Notes under the pieces: model-generated
Seen by the model: only the letters and a program-made list of their open reading frames with translations
The model's database searches: none
What the model was told of the DNA's origin: nothing
From: Saprospiraceae bacterium
GTDB lineage: Bacteria; Bacteroidota; Bacteroidia; Chitinophagales; Saprospiraceae
Length of the DNA: 64,000 bases
Reading direction: 5' to 3'
Assembly: GCA_016714765.1 (NCBI GenBank)
Contig: JADKCF010000017.1
Location: 21,419 to 85,418 of the forward strand
Translations under genes and position numbers: made by a program
Part shown: positions 29,639-38,941 of the stretch, piece after piece
Position numbering within the stretch: the first letter of the stretch is position 1
How the letters are laid out: each line of letters starts with the position of its first letter

Positions 29639-31570
29639 ATGGGTAAAATAATAGGTATAGACTTAGGAACCACTAACTCATGTGTGGCTGTAATGGAAGG
29701 AAATGAACCTGTCGTCATAGCCAATGAAGAAGGAAAGCGTACTACACCATCGATAGTTGCATTTCTTGATAATGGTGAAAGAAAAATCGGTGATCCTGCC
29801 AAAAGACAGGCTATCACCAATCCAAAGCGAACGATTGCTTCTATCAAGAGATTTATGGGCAACAGATTTAGTGAGGTAAACCTCGAAACTGGTAGGGTTG
29901 CATATAAAACTGTCAAAGGTGATAATGACACTGTTCGTGTAGAAATAGACGGAAGGATGTATACGCCACAGGAAATATCTGCGATGGTACTTCAGAAAAT
30001 GAAGAAAACAGCAGAGGATTTTCTGGGTCAGGAAGTGACCGATGCTGTCATCACTGTGCCGGCATATTTTAATGACTCTCAAAGACAGGCGACCAAAGAA
30101 GCCGGCGAAATTGCAGGGCTAAAAGTGCAGCGTATTATCAATGAGCCTACGGCAGCTGCATTGGCATATGGTCTGGATAAAAAACATCAGGATAGTACGA
30201 TTGCAGTATTCGACCTTGGTGGTGGTACATTTGATGTGTCTATTCTGGAGTTGGGAGATGGTGTATTCGAAGTAAAATCTACCAATGGAGATACACATCT
30301 CGGTGGTGATGATTTTGATCAGGTGATCATAGACTGGCTGGCGGATGAGTTTAAAGTGCAGGAAAACGTAGATCTAAGAAAAGACCCTATGTCACTTCAG
30401 AGAATCAAAGACGCAGCAGAAAAAGCTAAGATAGAATTGTCGACATCTGCAGAAACCGAAATCAACCTGCCTTATGTCACTGCTGTAGATGGCGTGCCTA
30501 AGCACCTGGTCATGAAGCTTTCAAGAGCGAAATTCGAGCAGTTGGCAGATAGTCTTATCAAAAGAACTTTAAAGCCGTGCGAAGATGCACTTAAAGATGC
30601 AGGACTGAATAAAAGCAAGATAGACGAGGTCATTCTTGTGGGAGGTTCTACCAGAATACCTGCTATCCAACAGGCTGTAGAAGACTTTTTTGGCAAAAAA
30701 CCTAATAGAAGTGTCAATCCCGATGAAGTGGTAGCCTTGGGGGCTGCGATACAGGGAGGTGTACTCAGCGGTGATGTCAAAGATGTTTTGCTGCTGGATG
30801 TAACCCCACTTTCACTGGGTATCGAAACTATGGGCAATGTTTTTGACATCGTCATAGAATCCAATAGTACCATTCCGACCAAAAAGACAAAAACATATTC
30901 TACCGCAGCAGACAATCAACCGAGTGTGGAGATTCATATCTTGCAGGGAGAGAGACCTATGGCCAGAGACAATAGAAGTGTTGGCAGGTTTATACTGGAT
31001 GGTATACCACCAGCGCCAAGAGGTGTTCCACAGGTCGAAGTGACCTTTGATATGGACGCCAATGGTATCCTTAAGGTGTCTGCCAAGGATAAAGGAACCG
31101 GTAAAGAGCAAAATATCAGAATCGAAGCATCTACAGGATTGTCACAGGAGGAAATCGCAAAAATGAAAGCTGAGGCAGCTGCCAATGCTGACACAGACAA
31201 ACAAGCCAAAGAAAAAGCTGAAAAGCTCAATATGGCTGACAGTCTGATCTTCCAAACCGAAAAACAAATGAAGGATATAGGTGATAAAATACCTGCCGAC
31301 AAAAAAGCAGCTATAGAAAGTGCTCTTACAGAACTTAAAGAAGCACATAAACTTCAGGATATTCCGCGAGTGGACAAAGCATCTGAAGCTATGAATAATG
31401 CATGGCAGGCAGCCTCACAGGACATATATCAGGCACAACAGAATACGGGTGGTGCAGAAGGTGGCGCCCAAGACTTCGGAGCCGGTGACGGACAAGGAAG
31501 CAATGGCAAAGGCACTGCGGATGATGTGACAGATGTAGAGTTTGAAGAAGTAGAAGGGGATAAAAAATAA
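29639..31570 (+). CDS. dnaK: chaperone DnaK (Hsp70)
   Basis: 643-residue ATP-dependent chaperone that, with DnaJ/GrpE, binds exposed hydrophobic peptide. ATPase domain: IIGIDLGTTNSCVAVMEG, the linker-proximal FDLGGGTFDVSILELGDG and VGGSTRIPAIQQAVEDFFGK. Substrate domain starts near LLLDVTPLSLGIETMG. The C-terminal lid ends in a Gly-rich stretch and the conserved acidic DVEFEEVEGDKK. dnaJ and grpE are not adjacent. No CIRCE element was recognised upstream. The gene is uninterrupted and followed by a strong hairpin. Confidence 0.98.
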   Translation: MGKIIGIDLGTTNSCVAVMEGNEPVVIANEEGKRTTPSIVAFLDNGERKIGDPAKRQAITNPKRTIASIKRFMGNRFSEVNLETGRVAYKTVKGDNDTVRVEIDGRMYTPQEISAMVLQKMKKTAEDFLGQEVTDAVITVPAYFNDSQRQATKEAGEIAGLKVQRIINEPTAAALAYGLDKKHQDSTIAVFDLGGGTFDVSILELGDGVFEVKSTNGDTHLGGDDFDQVIIDWLADEFKVQENVDLRKDPMSLQRIKDAAEKAKIELSTSAETEINLPYVTAVDGVPKHLVMKLSRAKFEQLADSLIKRTLKPCEDALKDAGLNKSKIDEVILVGGSTRIPAIQQAVEDFFGKKPNRSVNPDEVVALGAAIQGGVLSGDVKDVLLLDVTPLSLGIETMGNVFDIVIESNSTIPTKKTKTYSTAADNQPSVEIHILQGERPMARDNRSVGRFILDGIPPAPRGVPQVEVTFDMDANGILKVSAKDKGTGKEQNIRIEASTGLSQEEIAKMKAEAAANADTDKQAKEKAEKLNMADSLIFQTEKQMKDIGDKIPADKKAAIESALTELKEAHKLQDIPRVDKASEAMNNAWQAASQDIYQAQQNTGGAEGGAQDFGAGDGQGSNGKGTADDVTDVEFEEVEGDKK

Positions 31571-31604
31571 GAGGTAGTTTTTAGTTAATATTGAGTTGAA
31601 GAAG

Positions 31605-31638
31605 AAGAGCCTGCCGATTGAAATATCGACAGGCTCTT
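31605..31638. terminator. terminator between dnaK and a convergent membrane-protein gene
   Basis: 14-bp stem with one mismatch, AAGAGCCTGCCGAT / ATCGACAGGCTCTT (31605-31618 and 31625-31638), with a T-rich stretch shortly after. It lies between convergent genes. Confidence 0.8.
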
Positions 31639-31660
31639 TCAAATTTTTCAGAATTTTTTT

Positions 31661-32161
31661 TTATCTGGATGATCCGTTGAGGATGTACCTGGCTGTCAAT
31701 GCTCCATAACCACTTCTGAATCTACTGAGACTTGCACCTGCATAATCATAACTATCTGCAACCACAATAGTAGGAGCCCAGTCTACACTTAGATTTAAAG
31801 GGATATTGTCAAATGAATAATCCAAACCAAGTACACCTGAAACACCAATTTCGTAATAATTATCCAGACCAGCAATACCATAATCCCATGTAGTAAAAGA
31901 TCCTCCAAATCCCCAATACCAAGTCAGTCTGTCCACTGATTTTATAGGTGTATGATTGAGATAATAGGCGCCGGCTGCCAATCCACCCCAACGTATACCA
32001 CCGAAAATATCAAGTGCCGCTTTTTCATTTAAAAAAGTTTTATAAGAAGCTATTAGACCATAGCCGAGTTTGGCTCCTATAGCTGACTTATAGTCTTGCG
32101 CTTGTATCAAAGATGTACTAAACATCATCACAGCAAAAAAAATGAGCATTTTTGTTTTCAT
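31661..32161 (-). CDS. small outer-membrane beta-barrel protein
   Basis: 166 residues. Signal peptide MLIFFAVMMFSTSLIQAQ is followed by alternating aromatic/glycine strands (IGAKLGYGLIASYK, IFGGIRWGGLAAGAYYL, WYWGFGGSFTTWDY) and a final LTARYILNGSSR. This fits an eight-stranded barrel like the opacity or OmpX class. No specific function can be read. The next gene upstream encodes another barrel-like protein. Confidence 0.7.
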   Translation of the reverse strand: MKTKMLIFFAVMMFSTSLIQAQDYKSAIGAKLGYGLIASYKTFLNEKAALDIFGGIRWGGLAAGAYYLNHTPIKSVDRLTWYWGFGGSFTTWDYGIAGLDNYYEIGVSGVLGLDYSFDNIPLNLSVDWAPTIVVADSYDYAGASLSRFRSGYGALTARYILNGSSR

Positions 32162-32213
32162 TTCAAAATGTTTTTTGGTTATAAAAGATTAAATAAATAA
32201 ACTGTTAACTGAG

Positions 32214-32768
32214 TTACCAGCAATAGCCAAAGCCAACTCCACCCCAATATGGTACAAATATTCCTTCAGCAATAAATGGGGTTAGCCAATTTTCCACATA
32301 AATCCACCATCCTCAGGTTGTCTTCGATACATAAAACTAAAAGTCCCGAGCACTGTGGATGCATCACTAGTATTAAATATTTCTCCTGTTCCTGATAAAA
32401 ATGTTACACCACCACCAATTTCAAAATATTTTCCATTTTTACCCAAAAGTACATTTCCCATAATTGGAACAGTAAGAATACCTCCTCCTCCACCAGTATC
32501 TCCAACGTAGCCTATTCCAACTCTTGCCCCAAATTTGTTTGCCAATCTTACATCATAATTTGCAGAAAAAATAAGTCCATTTCCCAGTAACTCTACAAAA
32601 AATGTGTTTTTAGTGCCTGAATATTCTGAAGAAGAAGTTGTTTTGTCAAATGTAGATTGAGATGATTTCATTTTTTTTCTTTTGCGCTGACACATCATTT
32701 ACTAAAATAATACTTAGAAAAGCTACCCAAATAAAAATCAGCACTTTTGTGGTTGATTGTTTTCTCAT
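32214..32768 (-). CDS. outer-membrane beta-barrel protein, two frameshifts
   Basis: Reconstructed as about 184 residues. From the ATG at 32768 a signal peptide (STTKVLIFIWVAFLSIILVN, then DVSAQKKK) leads into an A run near 32660 that is one base too long; after correction the frame reads MKSSQSTFDKTTSSSEYSG. Barrel strands follow (TFFVELLGNGLIFSANYDV, ARVGIGYVGDTGGGGGIL). Near 32285 one G is missing: the extension is LTPFIAEGIFVPYWGGVGFG ending in YCW, a normal aromatic end for a barrel. Function is unknown. Confidence 0.65.
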
Positions 32769-32880
32769 GATTTAATTGTTTTGTTAATAATTATTAAATA
32801 TTTTATTACAAAATTACTTTATATTTGGACATATGCAAGGTTTCTTACTAAAATATTTTGTTAAAAATGCGGAGCACAAA

Positions 32881-32913
32881 AAAGCCGGAACACATAAGAT
32901 GTGCTCCGGCTTT
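32881..32913 (-). terminator. intrinsic terminator of atpD-atpC
   Basis: 15-bp stem with one mismatch (AAAGCCGGAACACAT / ATGTGCTCCGGCTTT, loop AAG); on the minus strand it is followed by a seven-base T tract. It lies just past the atpC stop. Confidence 0.9.
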
Positions 32914-32939
32914 AGTTCTTGTGGTTCTAGTATTGTTTG

Positions 32940-33188
32940 TTATTCCTGGACTCCCTGTACCAGCAGTGAAACTTCATTTTTCAGCACTTCCACAAAACCT
33001 TTCTTTATCTTAAAAGTCTTTTTTTTTCCTTTGGCATCAATGATACGTACATCACCCTGACTCAACGCAGCCACTATGGGAGCGTGATTTTTTAATATTT
33101 CAAACTGTCCGCTGATTCCCGGTACTTTGACAGACGTAATCTGACCTGTATATATTTCTTTTTCCGGCGTCAAAACGATGAGATTCAT
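32940..33188 (-). CDS. atpC: F1F0 ATP synthase epsilon subunit
   Basis: 82-residue epsilon subunit, comprising only the N-terminal beta-sandwich: LIVLTPEKEIYTGQITSVKV, PGISGQFEILKNHAPIVAAL, then FKIKKGFVEVLKNEVSLL. It lacks the C-terminal helical hairpin, which is common for the short Bacteroidota form. It sits in the F1 central stalk, contacting gamma and the c-ring. It lies 44 bases downstream of atpD; the other atp genes are not in the window. Confidence 0.95.
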   Translation of the reverse strand: MNLIVLTPEKEIYTGQITSVKVPGISGQFEILKNHAPIVAALSQGDVRIIDAKGKKKTFKIKKGFVEVLKNEVSLLVQGVQE

Positions 33189-33232
33189 ACCTTAGCTATT
33201 TGATGTGATATATTATTTAATTACTGGGTTAC

Positions 33233-34753
33233 TTATGCATTAGCTGAAGCCTCAGCAAGCATTTTTTCACCTGCAGTGATGACGTCTTCTATTTTTCCCT
33301 TGAGATTGAAAGCTGCTTCAGGGTATTTATCCAATTCGCCATCTATGATCATGTTAAATCCTTTGATGGTATCTTCTATTGGTACCAATACTCCAGGTAT
33401 ACCTGTAAACTGCTCAGCTACGTGGAAAGGCTGTGAAAGGAACCTTTGAACTTTTCTGGCACGATATACGACCATTTTATCTTCTTCCGAAAGTTCTTCC
33501 ATACCAAGGATGGCAATGATGTCCTGCAACTCTGTATATCTCTGAAGAATGAGTTTTACTCTTTGGGCGCAGTCATAATGCTCATCTCCGATGATAGCCG
33601 GGTCCAGAATCCTTGAGGTGGAGTCCAGAGGATCCACAGCAGGGTAGATACCCAGGGAAGCAATCTTTCTGCTCAATACTGTAGTAGCATCCAGGTGCGC
33701 AAATGTGGTAGCCGGTGCCGGGTCTGTCAAGTCATCTGCAGGTACATATACTGCCTGAACAGATGTGATAGATCCTCTCTTGGTAGATGTGATACGCTCT
33801 TGCATAAGACCCATCTCTGTAGCCAGTGTAGGCTGATATCCTACGGCTGATGGCATACGTCCCAACAATGCTGATACTTCAGATCCAGCCTGAGTAAACC
33901 TGAATATATTATCGATAAAGAAAAGGATATCTTTTCCACCATTGGGGTCGCTCATGTCACCATCTCTATAATACTCAGCCAATGTCAAACCAGATAGAGC
34001 TACTCTTGCTCTGGCGCCCGGAGGTTCATTCATCTGACCAAAAACGAAAGTCGCTTTGGATTCCTTTAGTTTTTCTTTGCTCACTTTGCTCAGGTCCCAT
34101 CCTCCTTCTTCCATAGAATGTCTGAATTCAGGACCGTAGTTGATGATATCGGATTCTAACATCTCACGAAGCAGGTCATTGCCTTCTCTGGTACGCTCGC
34201 CTACTCCTGCAAATACAGATATACCATCATAACCTTTTGCAATATTATTGATCAGTTCCTGTATTAGTACTGTTTTACCTACTCCTGCACCTCCGAAAAG
34301 ACCAATTTTACCTCCCTTGGAGTAAGGCTCTATAAGATCTATGACCTTGATACCTGTATAAAGGACTTCAGTCTCCGTAGAGAGATCTTCGAATCTTGGT
34401 GGTTTATTATGTATACTTCTGGTCACTTTACGATCCAGCGCACCCAAACCATCTATAGGTTCACCTACGACATTAAACACTCTGCCTTTGATTTGGTCAC
34501 CTATTGGCATGGAAATATTTTCTCCCAGGTCCAACACGTCCATACCCCTGGTCAATCCATCAGTAGAGTCCATGGATACAGCCCTTACGCTATCCTCTCC
34601 CAGGTGTTGCTGCACTTCCAGGATTAAAGTCTCGCCATTTTGTTTCTGAATGGACAATGCGCTGAGAATTTCTGGTAATTTACTGTTTTCGCCGGCAAAA
34701 CTTACGTCTACCACAGGTCCGATGATTTGTTTTATATGCCCAATATTAGCCAT
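33233..34753 (-). CDS. atpD: F1F0 ATP synthase beta subunit
   Basis: 506-residue catalytic subunit of F1. P-loop GLFGGAGVGKTVLIQEL near residue 155; GERTREGNDL; FVFGQMNEPPGARARVALSG; Walker B-type DILFFIDNIFRFTQAGSEVS; and the family signature PAVDPLDSTSR near 365. It synthesises ATP on the cytoplasmic face of the inner membrane. The atpD-atpC pair standing apart from the rest of the operon is common in Bacteroidota. The gene is intact. Confidence 0.98.
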   Translation of the reverse strand: MANIGHIKQIIGPVVDVSFAGENSKLPEILSALSIQKQNGETLILEVQQHLGEDSVRAVSMDSTDGLTRGMDVLDLGENISMPIGDQIKGRVFNVVGEPIDGLGALDRKVTRSIHNKPPRFEDLSTETEVLYTGIKVIDLIEPYSKGGKIGLFGGAGVGKTVLIQELINNIAKGYDGISVFAGVGERTREGNDLLREMLESDIINYGPEFRHSMEEGGWDLSKVSKEKLKESKATFVFGQMNEPPGARARVALSGLTLAEYYRDGDMSDPNGGKDILFFIDNIFRFTQAGSEVSALLGRMPSAVGYQPTLATEMGLMQERITSTKRGSITSVQAVYVPADDLTDPAPATTFAHLDATTVLSRKIASLGIYPAVDPLDSTSRILDPAIIGDEHYDCAQRVKLILQRYTELQDIIAILGMEELSEEDKMVVYRARKVQRFLSQPFHVAEQFTGIPGVLVPIEDTIKGFNMIIDGELDKYPEAAFNLKGKIEDVITAGEKMLAEASANA

Positions 34754-35111
34754 GATTATATAAGTATTTTAATAGAAATAAGCTATTTTAAAAAATCGCC
34801 ACAAAGATAGGGTTAATTCTTTTATTATGAAGAATTTAAACATATTTTGATTTTCTTTTTATAAAATATTTTATACAATTACCAATGATAATTTGGTGTG
34901 ATAGGTATAATGTAGAATCCACACTTTTGAGATTTATATTTTGTGTGACATTAGTTTATATTTTGGCCTTTGATCTTTGCATTTATTTTTTGTACGTGCT
35001 CTATGCTTTTGATGAAATAAGTTACCTTTAACATTTTTGAAAATGGTTTGGAATGGTTGAAAAAGCGGTTTTGTTCAATTGCGCATCATACTAATGTACG
35101 CCAATTCGATG
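34754..35111. other. intergenic spacer upstream of atpD
   Basis: About 360 bases, AT-rich. It separates atpD (starting leftward) from the end of the Bat operon. It must hold the atpD promoter, but no box was convincing by eye, and no RNA gene was recognised. Confidence 0.4.
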
Positions 35112-35840
35112 TTACCAGTCTTTTTTACTTCTTTTGGCTTTTTTACCTGTTTCATTTCTCAATTTTTGCCGAACATTTTTTTCTTCATTTTCCATAATTT
35201 CCAAAAGCTTTTGTGCATCGCTTTTATTCATTTTTCGATTTGAAGTTTTTTTGTCCTCCTGCTGGTTTTCTTCCTGCAGATTGTCCTTGTTTTGCTGGTT
35301 TTGGTCATTATTCTTATCGCTGCTATCATCTTTTTTTGGATCCTGCTGGTTTTGCTGCTCTTTGTTCTGGTCCTTTTTATCTTTTTGTTGCTGTTCTTTT
35401 TTTTGTTGCTGTTCTTGCTTTTTGAGTTCACGGCGTGCTATAGCCAGATTCTCTTTTGTTTCTGTCCCTGATGCGTTGTATTTTAGTGCTTTTTTATACG
35501 CCTCTATGCTTTCTTTAAATTGTTGCTTTTTGTATAATGCATTACCCAGGTTGTGAAAAATATCTGCTTTATGGGTATCTTCCGTGGCTTTACCCGCAGC
35601 ATCTTCATATTTTTTGACGGCTTCATCATACCTTTCCTGATTCATAAGTGTATTGCCAAGGTTGTATGCAGATTTTAAGGAAGATTTTTCTGATTCAGCT
35701 TTGCGGTATGCAGTCTCTGCTTCTGAATATTTCCCAAAACCGTAAAGTAAGTCTCCGTTGCGTAGATTTTTATGGGCAGACTGACTGCTTAAATACCCAC
35801 AAACAGTCATGATATATAACAGGAACAAGTGTTTTAACAT
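35112..35840 (-). CDS. batC: TPR protein of the Bat operon (BatC-like)
   Basis: 242 residues. Signal peptide (LFLLYIMTVCGYLSSQS), then three TPR-like units (NGDLLYGFGKYSEAETAYRK, SAYNLGNTLMNQERYDEAVK, FHNLGNALYKKQQFKESIEA). A very polar Lys/Gln/Asp/Asn tail follows (residues about 145-215), then a short conserved end (KSDAQKLLEIMENEEKNVRQ). TPRs next to VWA membrane proteins define BatC-like members of the aerotolerance operon. Its periplasmic role is unknown; it probably binds the VWA domains of the two upstream genes. It is the last gene of the run, 4 bases after batB. Confidence 0.85.
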   Translation of the reverse strand: MLKHLFLLYIMTVCGYLSSQSAHKNLRNGDLLYGFGKYSEAETAYRKAESEKSSLKSAYNLGNTLMNQERYDEAVKKYEDAAGKATEDTHKADIFHNLGNALYKKQQFKESIEAYKKALKYNASGTETKENLAIARRELKKQEQQQKKEQQQKDKKDQNKEQQNQQDPKKDDSSDKNNDQNQQNKDNLQEENQQEDKKTSNRKMNKSDAQKLLEIMENEEKNVRQKLRNETGKKAKRSKKDW

Positions 35841-35844
35841 TTTT

Positions 35845-36834
35845 CTATCTTTTTGGATTTGAAACCATAAAATACGAAATCAGCAGAAGGAATATACCTG
35901 CGATTAAAAAATATTGGTAAAAACTTCGGTATTCTGAATATGATCTTACTTCTACTGCATGCTTTTGCAGTTGGTCTATCTTAGTGTTAAGGTCGCTGAT
36001 GATATCTGTTGTTTTATCATTTAGTAAATAAAACTGTCCTTTGCCGGCATCGGCGATTTTTTGTAAAAGGTCCTTATTCAGGACAGTTTTCACAGGGTTT
36101 CCCTCGTCATCCATTTTAAACTCTTCCCTTCCGGCATTTATCACCGGGATGTAACCACCTTCAGGTGTGCCTGCCCCTACAGTAAAGACGCTCCAGCCGG
36201 CCTCTGTTGCTTTTTCAGCCATTTGTATAGCATCTTCGTCATGATCTTCACCATCCGAGATAATAATCAACGCCCGCTGATTTTTTTCTTTTGCACTCCT
36301 CATGGCCAGATCTATTGCCTCTCCAATAGCTGTACCTTGTGAGCCTGCCATATCTGTATTGGCAGATCTGGCAAAAAGGTCTGCTGCCGCATAATCAAGT
36401 GTAAGGGGCATCTGTAAATAAGCTCCTCCTGCAAAAAGTATTAGTCCCAGCTGATCCCCTTTTCGGCTTTCGATAAGCTGTGAGGCAAATCTTTTTGATT
36501 TTTCGAGTCTCGAAGGGCTGATATCTGTGGCATTCATACTATTAGAGATATCGAGCGCTATGAATATATCACTTTTATTTACTTTGACTTTATCTTTTTT
36601 CAGTCCATACTGTGGGTTGGCGGCTGCGATGATGAGGCAAAGTATTGCTCCTATGGTCAGAACCAATACATTATTTTCTGAAAAATGTCCATTTATGAGT
36701 TTGCTGATCAGGGCCGGCTGACCAAACTGGATAATTCTTTTTTGTAGATTTTTTTTTGACAAAAGGTATATACCCCCTAATACCGGAATCAATAAAAGCA
36801 AATAGAATGCTGAAGGCTCTTCAAATCTAAACAT
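35845..36834 (-). CDS. batB: VWA-domain membrane protein (BatB-like)
   Basis: 329 residues: two N-terminal membrane helices (FYLLLLIPVLGGIYLL and VLVLTIGAILCLIIAA), a von Willebrand A domain with a MIDAS motif (IFIALDISNSMNATD, then TDMAGSQGTAIGEAIDLA and ALIIISDGEDHDEDA), and one C-terminal helix (FYQYFLIAGIFLLLISYFM). A metal-dependent protein-protein interaction role in envelope stress or aerotolerance is known for the family only loosely. It is paralogous to the gene just upstream. Confidence 0.9.
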   Translation of the reverse strand: MFRFEEPSAFYLLLLIPVLGGIYLLSKKNLQKRIIQFGQPALISKLINGHFSENNVLVLTIGAILCLIIAAANPQYGLKKDKVKVNKSDIFIALDISNSMNATDISPSRLEKSKRFASQLIESRKGDQLGLILFAGGAYLQMPLTLDYAAADLFARSANTDMAGSQGTAIGEAIDLAMRSAKEKNQRALIIISDGEDHDEDAIQMAEKATEAGWSVFTVGAGTPEGGYIPVINAGREEFKMDDEGNPVKTVLNKDLLQKIADAGKGQFYLLNDKTTDIISDLNTKIDQLQKHAVEVRSYSEYRSFYQYFLIAGIFLLLISYFMVSNPKR

Positions 36835-36845
36835 ATATCAATGGG

Positions 36846-37853
36846 TCAGCTAAAAGTTTTAAAAATCGATTGGCTCAATAGCCACCATATCAAAAACAAT
36901 ATACCTCCTGCAAACAAAAACAGGCGATACTCATCTTTATATCTCTTATATACATTGACTTCTATTTCGGTTTTTTCCAGACGGTCTATTTCTGCATAGA
37001 TTTGTTCAAGACTTTGACGGTCTATTGCTCTGAAATGTTTGCCACCTGTCATTTCAGAAATTTGGGTCAGTAAAGCGATATCAATTTCTACAGTGGCCAT
37101 GGCAAATAAATATTCGCCATCACTTCTCCTGTTGACAGGTGAAAGCGCCTGGCCCATGGTACCTACGGCAATAGTGTAGACTTTGACACCATATTCGGTG
37201 GCAATTTCAGCAGCTGTTACAGGATCGATATATCCGGCATTATTGACTCCATCGGTGAGTAGGATGATGATTTTGGACTTTGCCTTTGAGTCCTTTAGTC
37301 GATTGACAGCAGTGGCCAGTCCCATACCTATAGCGGTACCATCCTGCAATAGGCCCACTTGTAGTTTGGAAAGGAAGTCTGTGATCACTCTATGGTCTGT
37401 AGTCAAAGGACACTGAGTAAATGCTTCTCCAGAAAAAACAACAAGACCAATTCTGTCGTGTTTTCTTTTCTCCACAAACTCTGTTGCAACCATTTTGCTG
37501 ACTTCCAGTCTGTCCGGATCAAAGTCTTTGGACAACATACTGCTAGATAAGTCCATAGCCAACATGATATCTATTCCTTCGGCCTTTACTTTTTCTTCTG
37601 TGAGTGCCAGTTGCGGTCTGGCTAATGCTATTATGAAGAGTCCTACAGAAATAATTTGTAAACCAGGCAAATATGGATATAAGTTTTCTTTCCAGGTTTT
37701 GACGCCTTCAATACCCCGCAAATCCGGCATTGTGAGGGATACTTTTTTCCTTTTTTTAGCTATAAACTCCCACCAGATCATGGCAGGGATGACCAGCAAG
37801 CATAAAAGCCACCAGGGGGATGCAAAACTATATGCAGATAAGGGATTCAGCAT
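36846..37853 (-). CDS. batA: VWA-domain membrane protein (BatA-like)
   Basis: 335 residues: N-terminal helices (PWWLLCLLVIPAMIWWEFIA; LQIISVGLFIIALARPQLAL), a VWA domain with MIDAS residues in IMLAMDLSSSMLSKDF, QDGTAIGMGLATA and IILLTDGVNNAGYIDP, and a C-terminal helix (FLFAGGILFLIWWLLS). The motif ARPQ before the VWA domain is typical of BatA. It shares the MoxR-DUF58-VWA gene order that suggests MoxR-assisted maturation of a metal-loaded complex. Confidence 0.92.
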   Translation of the reverse strand: MLNPLSAYSFASPWWLLCLLVIPAMIWWEFIAKKRKKVSLTMPDLRGIEGVKTWKENLYPYLPGLQIISVGLFIIALARPQLALTEEKVKAEGIDIMLAMDLSSSMLSKDFDPDRLEVSKMVATEFVEKRKHDRIGLVVFSGEAFTQCPLTTDHRVITDFLSKLQVGLLQDGTAIGMGLATAVNRLKDSKAKSKIIILLTDGVNNAGYIDPVTAAEIATEYGVKVYTIAVGTMGQALSPVNRRSDGEYLFAMATVEIDIALLTQISEMTGGKHFRAIDRQSLEQIYAEIDRLEKTEIEVNVYKRYKDEYRLFLFAGGILFLIWWLLSQSIFKTFS

Positions 37854-37877
37854 GACTTGTCTTGATTTAGATCATTC

Positions 37878-38936
37878 TCACTCAATTGACTGACCATTTT
37901 CATTATTTGTACCTTTTAATCCGAAATTTTTTTCTTCTTTGGTAACTTCGATAAATGACACTGCTTTTGTCATAAAGCTACTGTGTATATCTTTGTCAGG
38001 CGTTGCTTTGGCAAATTTTACCAGATCTGCTATCTCCAGTATCTCTTTGAGTTTGGATGTCAGGCTTGGATCCAATCCTCTGATGTTTACTGCCGAGGTT
38101 ATTTCTTCTGTTGTCATTTCGGGTGCTCTTATTCCATACCTGTCCTCCAAATATGTACGAATGATATCTGTAAGCCCTGTTTGGTATTCCTTGATTTGGC
38201 CCTGTTGCCAAAGTTGTCTTGTATCCAATATAGAGAGCGCATCCAGGGCTTTGATATGAGCAGGGACGGGTGGCACATCTATCGGCAATGGTATATGGAC
38301 TTTTTTGTTTTTTCTTTTATAAAAATAATACGCCACTCCTGCGAATAATGCCAGAGCGGCCAGGATGTAAAGATATTTCAGATAGTCTGTAATATCTGCT
38401 TTTTCTCTCATGATATCCTTGATTGGATTGAAAGCTACAGTGTCTTGTTTCATCAATTTTTCAGGTAACAAGACAATCATTTCACGTGCAGCAGTGGGCA
38501 ACTGGTCTGCTACACCCTCATATATGACTTTCGGTCCAGGGATAGTATACCTTCCAGTATTATAAATGGCTATTCTGATCGTATTAGAGATAACTTGTTG
38601 GTCATTACTTTTATTTATCTTGAGTGAGGTAATGTCCAGGGCTTCGTCGATGGTGAAGTTTTTCCAGTTTCCTGCATCCAGTATTTCGAGATCTGCATAT
38701 GGGTCCTGAGTGAGTGTATCCTGAAGGTACATTTTGTTGACAAGGCTGTCAAATCCTGAGAAGTCAAGGCCTTTTATATTAATATCGGCGGGTATAGTTA
38801 CCTTTATTTCTACCTGTACAGGATCTCCAATGCGAAGCGTATCTACGTGGTAGATAGCCGTAGACACTATCTGTGCAAAATTATTTTGGCTAAAAAAAGA
38901 CATCAACAAAATGATCAGAATCGTACTATTTTTCAT
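37878..38936 (-). CDS. single-pass membrane protein of the Bat operon (BatD/DUF4381-like)
   Basis: 352 residues. Signal peptide (ILIILLMSFFSQNNFAQ), an immunoglobulin-like periplasmic part (YHVDTLRIGDPVQVEIKVTI ... YNTGRYTIPGPKVIYEG), one transmembrane helix near 190-210 (YLYILAALALFAGVAYYFY), then a cytoplasmic helical part (TRQLWQQGQIKEYQTGLTDI, IRTYLEDRYGIRAPEMTTEE). This arrangement matches the protein between DUF58 and BatA in other Bacteroidota operons; DUF4381/BatD names are used loosely. It probably links the periplasm to the DUF58/MoxR side. Confidence 0.75.
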   Translation of the reverse strand: MKNSTILIILLMSFFSQNNFAQIVSTAIYHVDTLRIGDPVQVEIKVTIPADINIKGLDFSGFDSLVNKMYLQDTLTQDPYADLEILDAGNWKNFTIDEALDITSLKINKSNDQQVISNTIRIAIYNTGRYTIPGPKVIYEGVADQLPTAAREMIVLLPEKLMKQDTVAFNPIKDIMREKADITDYLKYLYILAALALFAGVAYYFYKRKNKKVHIPLPIDVPPVPAHIKALDALSILDTRQLWQQGQIKEYQTGLTDIIRTYLEDRYGIRAPEMTTEEITSAVNIRGLDPSLTSKLKEILEIADLVKFAKATPDKDIHSSFMTKAVSFIEVTKEEKNFGLKGTNNENGQSIE

Positions 38937-38941
38937 TTCAG

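Noticed and set aside
34754..35111. Spacer upstream of atpD as a riboswitch or small RNA gene
   Set aside because: It is AT-rich with no stable long hairpin or conserved motif that I can recognise.
35134..35556. Long open frame antisense to batC encoding a Cys/Phe/Ser-rich protein
   Set aside because: It is a by-product of the Lys/Gln-rich coding strand (AAR/CAR codons read backwards); its composition is not protein-like.
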